From Candidatus Melainabacteria bacterium (lineage in GTDB: Bacteria > Cyanobacteriota > Vampirovibrionia > Obscuribacterales > Obscuribacteraceae), in contig JABDBL010000003.1 in the NCBI GenBank assembly GCA_013288645.1, forward strand, positions 62,001 to 126,000: a stretch of 64,000 nucleotides of DNA, given 5' to 3'. The notes under the pieces are model-generated. The model worked only from the letters and a program-made list of their open reading frames with translations. It was not told the DNA's origin and did not search any database. Position numbers and translations under genes: made by a program. Below are positions 7,111-13,957 of this stretch, piece by piece. Within the stretch, counting starts at the first letter, position 1; every line of letters starts with the position of its first letter.

Positions 7111-8655
7111 TTATTCCTGATTTACGCTAGCAAAAGCAGGTAAAAAGACGGGCAAACTAATTATAAAGACCGAACCCTTACCCAAAGTGGAGTCCACTTC
7201 TATAGTGCCATGATGACGAGCGACGATTTCCCGAGTGATAGCTAAACCTAGTCCAGTGCCACCGCTAGTTCTGCTACGAGCTTTATCAGCACGATAAAAG
7301 CGTTCGAAAATATGAGGCAAATCCCCCGGTTCAATGCCAGGACCTGTATCCTCGATTTTTATTTGTATTTGTTCATGCTCAGCCATTTCCAGAGTTATTT
7401 TGACTAAGCCTTCTTCGCGATTGTAGTTAATGGCATTAGTCAGGACATTTATTAGAGCGCGTTGCAGTTGAAGATAATTGGCCAGCACTGAAAGTCCAGC
7501 CAGTTTATTACTATCACCACTCTCAATCAGCCACTGCACAGACAATTTGATTTTCTTTTTTTCTGCTTGGTCTTTTATTTGTTCGATTGTGTCCTGAATT
7601 AGTTGCTGAACACTTACTGTTTCATGTTGTCCGTCAGTATCGCCACGACCGTCTAAACGTGTAATGTCAAGCAAGTCTTGCAACAAACTGGACTGTCTTT
7701 CTACCAGCTTTTCAAGAGAATTTAAAAACTGTCTTCGCATGATTGGGTCTTCGGCAGCACCGGCTCTTAGAGCTTCTACTACAGATCCTATAGCCATGGT
7801 GGGTGTTTTTAATTCGTGGCTGGCGTTAGCAAGAAAGTCTTGCCTCATACGCTCTTGTTCGGCTAGTCGTCCTATCATTTGGTTAAAAGATAGTCCTAGC
7901 TCACCTATTTCGTCTCTTCTTAAAACAGGTACGAACTCAGAAATGTCGCCTGAAACGGCAATTTTTTTGGCCATGGCGCTCATTTCTTGCAGTGGTTTGT
8001 TAACACGCCTGGCTAGCCAGAGACTGATTAATACTGTCATGGCGCCAGTAGCCAAAATGATTTCAAGGAAAACAATTAAATCGTGTCTTAGCCTCTGCTC
8101 AACGCTAGTTAAAGGTACTCCTACTCTAATTACCCCACTGGTTTTAATTACTCCGCTAGTTCTCTCAGCTGAGCGTACTGGATATGCGACATAAAACCAA
8201 TTTGTTTTGGTGGATTGAGACTGACGTGTATAAAAGGCTACGATGCCGGCCAATGCGTCATTAATTTCAGACTGATTAGCAATATTTTCACCGCTGCCTT
8301 TTTGTAAGTTAGCGCTTGAGTCAGCTAATATATTGCCGCTTTCATTGACAACCGTGATAGCCACATTTAATTTGGAGGCATGGCGGTCGACAGCTTTTTT
8401 AATGCGCATTTTTGCTTGCAATGAATCAAGAGCTAAGTCATTATCGATTTCTAGAGCTAAATTGACTGCTTCAACTTCCAACGAATTGCGTAAATCAGTC
8501 ATCGATTCGGTCTTAATCATAAATAGTGCCCAGAGGCTGACAGCGAGCAAGGCAACAGTAATAATTAGCAAATAACTAAATAACAACTGATTGGCCAGAC
8601 TTCTGACAAACCAGCGGTATATAGTTTTGAATAGTACGAACTCGAATAAATTCAT
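7111..8655 (-). CDS. Membrane sensor histidine kinase with HAMP domain
   Basis: The tracked start is TTG; the adjacent ATG at 8655 is preferred (514 residues). Order: transmembrane helix about 24-47, an extracytoplasmic sensor region about 50-190 with a local duplication ([11 protein letters not shown]), a second helix about 193-215, HAMP about 216-268, HisKA with the phosphorylated histidine in NASHELKTP (H about 280), then the ATPase domain with N box ([10 protein letters not shown]), G1 ([12 protein letters not shown]), F box ([10 protein letters not shown]) and G2 (GGTGLGLAI). This layout is that of PhoR/ResE-type kinases. No response regulator is adjacent, so its partner is encoded elsewhere. 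It ends 22 bases from the convergent glycosyltransferase gene and diverges from trxA. Confidence 0.92.
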   Translation of the reverse strand: MNLFEFVLFKTIYRWFVRSLANQLLFSYLLIITVALLAVSLWALFMIKTESMTDLRNSLEVEAVNLALEIDNDLALDSLQAKMRIKKAVDRHASKLNVAITVVNESGNILADSSANLQKGSGENIANQSEINDALAGIVAFYTRQSQSTKTNWFYVAYPVRSAERTSGVIKTSGVIRVGVPLTSVEQRLRHDLIVFLEIILATGAMTVLISLWLARRVNKPLQEMSAMAKKIAVSGDISEFVPVLRRDEIGELGLSFNQMIGRLAEQERMRQDFLANASHELKTPTMAIGSVVEALRAGAAEDPIMRRQFLNSLEKLVERQSSLLQDLLDITRLDGRGDTDGQHETVSVQQLIQDTIEQIKDQAEKKKIKLSVQWLIESGDSNKLAGLSVLANYLQLQRALINVLTNAINYNREEGLVKITLEMAEHEQIQIKIEDTGPGIEPGDLPHIFERFYRADKARSRTSGGTGLGLAITREIVARHHGTIEVDSTLGKGSVFIISLPVFLPAFASVNQE

Positions 8656-8730
8656 CAATATATTTTGTCTTTCTTCGACATAGAGCTTAAGATATGTGCA
8701 CCAATTTCAAAACAAGTTGACAAGTCTTAC

Positions 8731-8736
8731 TATAAT
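8731..8736 (+). promoter_or_regulatory. Possible -10 box of trxA
   Basis: TATAAT 55 bases before the trxA start codon, in the intergenic region between the histidine kinase and trxA. A TTGACA at 8717 is only 8 bases upstream, too close to be its -35, so the -35 is unclear. Confidence 0.35.
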
Positions 8737-8790
8737 GCCTTTTATGCGGGAAAGTTTAATTTAGCAAAAATAATTGGAGGTCCTTACACA

Positions 8791-9114
8791 ATGTCTTCTG
8801 TGGCAAATGTAACCGATAGTAGCTTTGAACAAGAAGTATTAAAAGCTGAAGTACCAGTTTTGGTAGACTTTTGGGCGCCTTGGTGTGGTCCTTGCAAAGC
8901 TGTTGCTCCTGTAGTCGAAGATTTATCTCAAGAATATGCTGGCCGTCTAAAAGTGGTTAAGCTAAATACAGATGAGAATCCTAAAACAGCGCAGGCTTAC
9001 ACTATTAGAGGTATACCTAGTCTTTATCTTTTTAAAAGCGGTCAAGTAGTCGAGCAAGTAGTTGGGGCTGTACCTAAAGCTACTTTAACTTCAGCCATCA
9101 ATAAGCATATGTAG
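8791..9114 (+). CDS. trxA: Thioredoxin
   Basis: ATG 8791 follows GGAGG at 10 bases and gives the standard 107-residue thioredoxin; the longer ORF from 8665 has no such support. The active site WCGPC lies at about residues 32-36, followed by [10 protein letters not shown], and the cis-proline loop GIPS precedes the fourth strand (LYLFKSGQ). It is a cytosolic disulfide reductase acting on ribonucleotide reductase, peroxiredoxins and others, recycled by thioredoxin reductase (not in the window). The stop TAG overlaps the GTG start of the following thioredoxin-like gene by one base, implying coupled translation. Confidence 0.96.
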   Translation: MSSVANVTDSSFEQEVLKAEVPVLVDFWAPWCGPCKAVAPVVEDLSQEYAGRLKVVKLNTDENPKTAQAYTIRGIPSLYLFKSGQVVEQVVGAVPKATLTSAINKHM

Positions 9115-9722
9115 TGCTTAGTAGCTTGAATTTTGCCCTGCTTGATATAGGACAGGTCAATAGTCAGGAGGATTCTTCATTAGTGCGCGAGCTTTTAATA
9201 GCATTCATTGTGGCCCTTATACTGGGTAGCATTATTAATGGCATACAACAAAAGCCTAATAATAACGAAAAGCCAAATAATAACGCTCAAGGCGGTACTG
9301 CCCAAAACAGTGTGGCTGCTAGCTCGCAAGAAGTCAGCGCCAATACTAACAGGCGTGATTTTCCAGATTTTGCTGCTTTTGCCAATTTAAATACGGATAA
9401 TTTTGAGCAATTGGTTTTGAACGGTTCAAAGCCCATTTTTATTGACTGCTACGTGCCGAACAACCAAGCTTGCGATCAAATGATACCTTTGGTGGCAGCG
9501 GTAGGCAAAAAGCATGAAGATTCAATTGTTATGGCAAAATTGAATGTAATGGACAATATTTTGCTCGCTCATCGCTATGAGGTTGGCAGTGTGCCCACAT
9601 TTTTGTTATTTGATCATGGTGAATTAAAAGGTAGGTTGACCGGAGTTTTACCGCAAGATCGACTTGAGTCTTTGATTAATACGTCATTGGTAAGTACCGC
9701 AATTAATGGGCAGCAGCAGTAG
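9114..9722 (+). CDS. Membrane-anchored thioredoxin-like protein without CXXC
   Basis: Starts at GTG 9114, overlapping the trxA stop. One N-terminal membrane helix (ELLIAFIVALILGSIING, about residues 24-42) is followed by an Asn/Gln/Ser-rich linker to about residue 80. Then comes a thioredoxin-fold domain: FEQLVLNGSKPIFIDCY aligns with the strand before the active site, and VGSVPTFLLFDHGEL matches the cis-proline loop and next strand. The WCGPC position reads CYVPNNQAC, with two cysteines six residues apart, so normal dithiol exchange is unlikely. The domain could bind or position thioredoxin substrates, or use a single cysteine. Topology suggests the domain is outside the membrane if the helix is a signal anchor. 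No close named family. Confidence 0.75.
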   Translation: MLSSLNFALLDIGQVNSQEDSSLVRELLIAFIVALILGSIINGIQQKPNNNEKPNNNAQGGTAQNSVAASSQEVSANTNRRDFPDFAAFANLNTDNFEQLVLNGSKPIFIDCYVPNNQACDQMIPLVAAVGKKHEDSIVMAKLNVMDNILLAHRYEVGSVPTFLLFDHGELKGRLTGVLPQDRLESLINTSLVSTAINGQQQ

Positions 9723-9757
9723 AAGCAAGAAAAGGAGATAAAACCTTTTTGCTTCTA
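9720..9757 (+). terminator. Hairpin after the trx operon
   Basis: TAGAAGCAAGAAAAGG pairs with CCTTTTTGCTTCTA just after the stop at 9722. The arms are T- and A-rich, so it can act on the plus strand as a weak intrinsic terminator; no separate T-run follows. Confidence 0.5.
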
Positions 9758-9837
9758 CTAATATGCATAATATGTGGTGTTCTACTTTGCACCATATATG
9801 GTTGTACCTTTGGAAATTGAATAGACCTAAAATCAAG

Positions 9838-9905
9838 TAAAAAAAGAAAAATCCACAAAGGCGGCGAGTTTCAGGACGGTGGTCGGGCTAGCCGTCTTTG
9901 TGGAT
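9838..9905 (-). terminator. Rho-independent terminator closing the second GC-rich operon
   Basis: Read on the minus strand: a 15-bp stem (ATCCACAAAGACGGC with GCCGCCTTTGTGGAT, one wobble) followed by TTTTTCTTTTTTT. It lies 70 bases past the stop at 9976 and marks the end of the minus-strand island genes. Confidence 0.85.
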
Positions 9906-9975
9906 CTGGGTTATGGCACCGGTTCAATTGAGCCCAACCCTATTACCTTATGTCCTGCGCGATGATACGGTCGGG

Positions 9976-10332
9976 TCAGCTTTCAGGCGATTCGGTGGTT
10001 TGTCGAACGGATTCGATCTCCGACCTCCAGTCGACGGTAAACTCTGTCAGGGCGGCGCTATCATCGTCGTAGATGAGATATTCCACGGTGACCCGGTGGT
10101 TTTTTTGCGCAAACACCAGGTCGCCTTCTCCTGGGATGCTCTCGACGAGCCTGATAACAGTTTTGTTATCATCCAGGACAATAGCCAGGGCGATTTTGTC
10201 TCCGTCCTTGAGTCCTATGTAAACTTCACGCATCAGCACAGTGCCTGAAAATTTGGCCGTTTGCCGATGGTCCTTATGATTATTCGGGAAAAGAGGTTTC
10301 CACGGCAACCCTCTGCGTGGTGACACTGACAT
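9976..10332 (-). CDS. Hypothetical island protein, short paralogue
   Basis: The start at ATG 10332 (MSVSPRRGLPWK) is chosen because its paralogue at 12176 begins the same way and the upstream bases are also conserved between the two (AACTCCTTC, then an A/G-rich stretch). Product about 118 residues. The first 105 residues are related to the 215-aa protein: shared blocks include DHRQ-A-FSGTV, GL-DGDKIALAI, KT-VIRLVE-IP, VTAEYLI-like and LT-FTVDW. The pattern of short alternating strands suggests a mostly beta domain. It lacks the roughly 100-residue C-terminal extension of its paralogue. Last gene before the operon terminator. Family not recognised. Confidence 0.6.
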   Translation of the reverse strand: MSVSPRRGLPWKPLFPNNHKDHRQTAKFSGTVLMREVYIGLKDGDKIALAIVLDDNKTVIRLVESIPGEGDLVFAQKNHRVTVEYLIYDDDSAALTEFTVDWRSEIESVRQTTESPES

Positions 10333-10340
10333 GACAGCAT

Positions 10341-10779
10341 TCTCTTTCTGTGAAGGAGTTCTGATTTTGTACCCGCGGGTACCGTTACGCACTTCGGGGA
10401 AATTGCTGTAACTTCCATAGACAGTGTCCTGCGTTGATTTAAGGACACGATGGTAGCGAAGCACCTAAGAACGTCTTGATACTCATCGATGATCGCTGCT
10501 GTCCTCAAATTCCAAAGGTGCATGGCAACCGCATGCATCCAGTCAAACATCCATCCGTAGTGGGGCAAATCATAGGCCGGATTTGGATACATGCGCTTGT
10601 AGATGTCCACAGCACCAAAGGTGGTGAATCGCACCGCACTGTTATCTTGCCCTAAGACCGATTCGCCTTGTGCGTCTAAGGCCGTGCAAGAGCCTTGGTA
10701 TTGGCCTTCGCGTCTGCACTGCTCCGACCAAGACATCCAATGTCTTGGTTCCGAAAGCCGTGAGATCTGCGGTGGTCAT
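10341..10779 (-). pseudogene. Probable broken gene between the island paralogues
   Basis: A plausible start (MTTADLTAFGTKTLDVLVG, ATG 10779) lies after the stop of the 185-aa gene, but that frame soon runs into a stop after low-quality, Arg-rich sequence. Protein-like sequence resumes in another frame (LGQDNSAVRFTTFGAVDIYK, then WMFDWMHAVAMHLWNL and AAIIDEYQDVLRCFATIV). After about 10464 it probably shifts again, since the tracked frame runs on through the start of the downstream gene. The order suggests one gene of about 140 residues broken by at least one frameshift. Assembly error is an alternative. Product unknown. Confidence 0.4.
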
Positions 10780-10841
10780 TCACTCAAACAGGAGTAGGCA
10801 ATCCATTGCCCAAAACATCCGAACGCATCTGTCATGTGCTT

Positions 10842-11399
10842 TCAGTCTGCAGGGGTATTCTCCACCAGCCGCTGAAGGGGGTCCAGCAAGTCGAGTATCA
10901 AGAACGCTCCCGGCTTGGTGGCATTGGAGCCAGCTGCCTCAATCTGTCGCGTAATTTCTCTGCCCTCCTTCCTGATGATCCGCAAGAATTCGAGTTCCTC
11001 TGCGGTCGGAGATATTGAGGTGTCAGTTTCAGCGGGAATCTTGTATGCCTGAAACTGGCTGAATAGCTCGAACCAGTCTCTTGCCGAGGGCCTCTCAGCG
11101 CACCCAACTATCGGACGAGACACAGGCCACAACGCAATTCCTGCTTCTTTCATTGTTTGGATCAGACGATCTCCCTCCTCTCCTTCCTCCACCTCCAAAG
11201 TGACCACGCGGTTTTCCTCGCCATCATGAGTAGCACGAAGAATCCACCTAGTCTCTGAGCTTTGCGACTGTTGAATGAGTGTGTCGTTGCCCACAAGCAT
11301 GACCGAGTCATGCCCTGCTTTGAGAAGAGAACCAGCCAAACCCTCATATAGGTTATAGAGAGTGTTGGCGTCACAAACACCGATCAAAAACCTTCTCAT
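10842..11399 (-). CDS. Hypothetical island protein, 185 residues
   Basis: AAGGAG lies 7 bases before ATG 11399 (MRRFLIGVCDANTLYNLYEG), so this start is preferred over 11507. The N-terminus alternates a hydrophobic strand (FLIGVCD), a helix (LYEGLAGSLLKAGH) and another strand (SVMLVGND), the beginning of an alpha/beta Rossmann-like fold. A charged middle (VTLEVEEGEEGDR) follows, then a helical C-terminal half (AEELEFLRIIRKEGREITRQ). There are no cofactor motifs I can name. Second gene of the minus-strand series that starts at 12176. Codon use is GC-rich like the other island genes. Confidence 0.6.
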   Translation of the reverse strand: MRRFLIGVCDANTLYNLYEGLAGSLLKAGHDSVMLVGNDTLIQQSQSSETRWILRATHDGEENRVVTLEVEEGEEGDRLIQTMKEAGIALWPVSRPIVGCAERPSARDWFELFSQFQAYKIPAETDTSISPTAEELEFLRIIRKEGREITRQIEAAGSNATKPGAFLILDLLDPLQRLVENTPAD

Positions 11400-11468
11400 G
11401 AGAAGTCTCCTTGCATTGTTGTCGGAGTGGGTCTCAACAAATATCCCTGCTGCAAACGATGCAGCATG

Positions 11469-11502
11469 ATAACACCGCCCGGGAGCATCCGCAGCGGTGT
11501 TA
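11469..11502. terminator. Hairpin between island genes
   Basis: AACACCGC ... GCGGTGTT, 8-bp arms around a GC-rich loop, between the 215-aa gene and the 185-aa gene. It may attenuate read-through from the first gene; no T-run. Confidence 0.4.
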
Positions 11503-11528
11503 TTCACTTCTGAAGGAAATCGGTTGCA

Positions 11529-12176
11529 TTACTGTTCAGGTTGGCTTTCCTGTCCTTCGACGACATGCGAAGGTGCGGCTACCGCACCCAAGCCTGTGCG
11601 GCGGCGACCAGACAGCTTAACAATACGCTCCAGGGCAGCCAGGCGATTGCCTGTAGTGCCTGGCAGAGCTGTTTCCACGACGCCGGGTGGCAATTTGAGG
11701 TGATAGGTCACCAGACGGATCTTGAGCCGGAGCGCCGCATCTGTTGCTCCCCACAGCGTGCAGTCGCTAACTGCTTGGACGGTATGGAAAAGTTCTAACG
11801 GTGCCTGGTCTAAGGCGTCAGAGAGAGTGAGCGGACTGGTTCCTGGAATGGCCTTGATGGCCGGCCCCCAGTCGACGGTAAACTTTGTCAAGGTGGGACC
11901 ACCATCTGCGCAGATGAGATATTCTGCGGTCACCTGGTGGTGTTCTTGCACATGCATCAGGTCATCATGGTGCGTGGGGATTGTCTCGACGAGCCTGATG
12001 ACGGTCGTTTTATCACCCAGGGCAATAGCCAAAGCAATTTTGTCTCCATCCCTGAGTCCCAGGTAAAGTCGGCGACTGATGACAGTGCCCGAGAATGTAG
12101 CCTTTTGCCGATGATCGCTGGGATCCTCTGGATACAATTTTTTCCAGGGCAATGCTTCGCGGGGAGACAGTGACAT
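11529..12176 (-). CDS. Hypothetical island protein, long paralogue
   Basis: ATG 12176 has AAAAGGA 8 bases upstream. 215 residues. The first 110 residues are a paralogue of the 118-aa protein at 9976-10332 (same blocks: DHRQKATFSGTV, DGDKIALAI, KTTVIRLVETIP, FTVDWGPAI). The C-terminal half is Leu/Ala-rich with a possible helical part (ATDAALRLKIRLVTYHLK, then NRLAALERIVKL) and a disordered tail. First gene of a minus-strand run ending at the terminator at 9838. Function unknown. Confidence 0.65.
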   Translation of the reverse strand: MSLSPREALPWKKLYPEDPSDHRQKATFSGTVISRRLYLGLRDGDKIALAIALGDKTTVIRLVETIPTHHDDLMHVQEHHQVTAEYLICADGGPTLTKFTVDWGPAIKAIPGTSPLTLSDALDQAPLELFHTVQAVSDCTLWGATDAALRLKIRLVTYHLKLPPGVVETALPGTTGNRLAALERIVKLSGRRRTGLGAVAAPSHVVEGQESQPEQ

Positions 12177-12223
12177 GGCAGCATCCTTTTTCTGAAGGAG
12201 TTCCGACTTTCAGATAACGCTCC

Positions 12224-12246
12224 AACACCAACGCGGCGTTGGTGTT
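12224..12246. repeat. Perfect 11-bp inverted repeat upstream of the island operon
   Basis: AACACCAACGC G GCGTTGGTGTT, 48 bases before the start codon of the 215-aa gene. With a one-base spacer it is a near-perfect 23-bp palindrome, more like a protein-binding operator than a terminator; no T-run on either side. Confidence 0.55.
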
Positions 12247-12339
12247 ATCTGCTTGGAAGATTTGGGCCGTTTGCAAATCCGCAATGGTTACGATGCGCTA
12301 GATGGATTGCGGAAACGGCATGACGAAAGCCGCTTCACT

Positions 12340-12985
12340 AATGAACTTGCCGATTGACTGATTGTTTTTATCCTTTCGTTTAGTCATGCTCAGACCAGTT
12401 CACCACAACACATATTGTGGTAAATCATTAGATTACAAACCCCCTTTCTGCTGTAGCAGATTGAAAAAATCCTTTTGGGTTGCTTTCTATACTGGTTTGA
12501 GAACTTCCCTGTTAATCATCATGAGATATCTTTGTTTAGCAAATTCACCAAAGTGAAATCAATCCTGACATCCAAGAGACAATGCCATCTGATAGCGCAG
12601 TCAACTCAATAACGCTTATTCAGCTTTACGAATAAGCTATGTGATTTATTATTTAAATGAGTTTATAGGCACAATGCGGTTTACAAGTTGCCCTGTGACC
12701 ATTAGTTGCAAAGAAATTGTTTGTGCTTCAAGTCAAATTGACTTGGTCCGAATATCAAAGCTGCTTTTTCGCACTTTACTGCAAAATGGTGTTTTATAAA
12801 TCGTTTGGGATCTCAGTGATTGTAGTTCTATGAAGAAACTAAAGATGTAGATAAGTACATAATGGGTGTCTATAATTTGTCCATATTTGCGACGGAAGAA
12901 ACGCTGTAATTCGCTTCAACCATTATTTAATATACGTTGTCAACTTGTGTTGTATCGTAGTGTTTAGCCAATTTTTGGAGAAACG
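12340..12985. other. AT-rich intergenic stretch
   Basis: About 650 bases with AT-rich composition after the third GC-rich island. The only ORF (64 codons at 12362) lacks a ribosome binding site and protein-like composition. It contains a candidate site GTTGTCAACTTG... near 12938 upstream of the small two-gene unit but no promoter I would defend. Confidence 0.5.
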
Positions 12986-12987
12986 AC

Positions 12988-13194
12988 ATGGGAGCAATTC
13001 GGCTAACTCAAAAAGAGATTAGAGAAGACGCTGAGCTTATAGCTCGCGAAGAGTTCAATATGAGCATTGGCGAATTTATTGGGGCAGTGCAGTCCGGCAA
13101 GCTAGATTATTATGATCAGCGTGTACGGGAACTATTGTTGTGGGTAAAAGCATTGCCTGAGGGTAAAAAGTTGATTGGACGAGCAAACAAATGA
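12988..13194 (+). CDS. Small hypothetical protein, first of a two-gene unit
   Basis: 68 residues, TTGGAG 9 bases before ATG. Predicted mostly helical and charged (QKEIREDAELIAREEFN, then GEFIGAVQSGKLDYY). It overlaps the next gene by 20 bases. Size, charge and the overlap resemble the antitoxin member of a toxin-antitoxin pair, but I do not recognise either family, so this is only a possibility. Confidence 0.6.
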   Translation: MGAIRLTQKEIREDAELIAREEFNMSIGEFIGAVQSGKLDYYDQRVRELLLWVKALPEGKKLIGRANK

Positions 13195-13447
13195 TATCTT
13201 TTTTGTTGATCAGACTGTAAAAATATTGGTAAAAAGAGCGTCCGAGGGTGGACAGTATAACCCAAGAAATTCAGCTGAACTGATAGATAGACTGTTGAAA
13301 ATTACCCTATTAGAGAAGGGACATTCTGTCTCATATTTAAGATTGCTAGTGAATGACTTTGACATAGCGCCTAATAATCCTAATTGGCAACAAACCCTTA
13401 AATTTAGTGAAGACGACTTTATTAGGCGAAGTAAGTCAGCTTTTTGA
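13175..13447 (+). CDS. Small hypothetical protein, second of a two-gene unit
   Basis: 90 residues from TTG 13175, the only reasonable in-frame start, with GAGGG about 11 bases upstream. It overlaps the preceding gene by 20 bases, so the two are translationally linked. The sequence is soluble and helical (VDQTVKILVKRASEGG, then SAELIDRLLKITLLEKG) with a C-terminal WQQTLKFSEDDFIRR segment. No catalytic motif is evident. Normal AT-rich codon use. Confidence 0.55.
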   Translation: MDEQTNDIFFVDQTVKILVKRASEGGQYNPRNSAELIDRLLKITLLEKGHSVSYLRLLVNDFDIAPNNPNWQQTLKFSEDDFIRRSKSAF

Positions 13448-13635
13448 CAAGGATGAGGGTAGGATTTCTCAGGGGCGAATATGGCGAGGGCGCATGCTAG
13501 TGATTAGTAAGGGGAATGATTGTTTATAGATACTTTGAAAGGCGAAATTTAAGGGAAAAAGGGTTAGAATGAGCATATAATCTAGCTAGCGCTAGTTATT
13601 TTTAGCTTAAAGCAAGCCCAGCAGTTAGTAATTTC

Positions 13636-13890
13636 ATGAAGACTTACTTAATTATCCTCATATTGGCTCTTTGTTTCACTTGTTGGTTAGGTGATTCCGG
13701 TATGCCGCCCCAGGCAGTGCCGATTGGCATAAATCAAATGCAAGAAGGGGCCGCCGGTGTTGATAAGCAGGAAATGATGTATGCAGACTTTATGATTAGC
13801 GATAAGACACGAGACAGCGGTTATATTACAAAAATCGATGAAAAAAGCCCAGGTGATGGAATGGATTTTCCTTGGGGTACAGCACGATGA
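13636..13890 (+). CDS. Small exported or membrane-anchored hypothetical protein
   Basis: 84 residues: an N-terminal hydrophobic segment (YLIILILALCFTCWLG, residues 4-19) and a short hydrophilic tail rich in Met, Asp and Gly. A cysteine at the end of the hydrophobic run could be a lipid site but the lipobox is poor. Lies 68 bases before the giant AAA protease gene on the same strand and may be co-transcribed. No strong ribosome binding site. Confidence 0.45.
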   Translation: MKTYLIILILALCFTCWLGDSGMPPQAVPIGINQMQEGAAGVDKQEMMYADFMISDKTRDSGYITKIDEKSPGDGMDFPWGTAR

Positions 13891-13957
13891 ATAGTTGTAG
13901 AATCAGGGCATAAGCCAGGATAAAGCAAGCTGCTTATAGAAGAGGCATAGCAATTAA

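Noticed and set aside
8717-8736. TTGACA and TATAAT as one promoter for trxA
   Set aside because: Spacing is only 8 bases; not compatible with a sigma-70 type promoter, so only the -10 is noted.
10233-10736. ORF of 167 codons as an intact gene
   Set aside because: Its 3' third lies over the well-supported start of the 118-aa gene in another frame and is Arg/Cys-rich; treated as part of a broken gene.
12362-12556. 64-codon ORF
   Set aside because: No start signal and no protein-like pattern; sits in a compositionally non-coding stretch.
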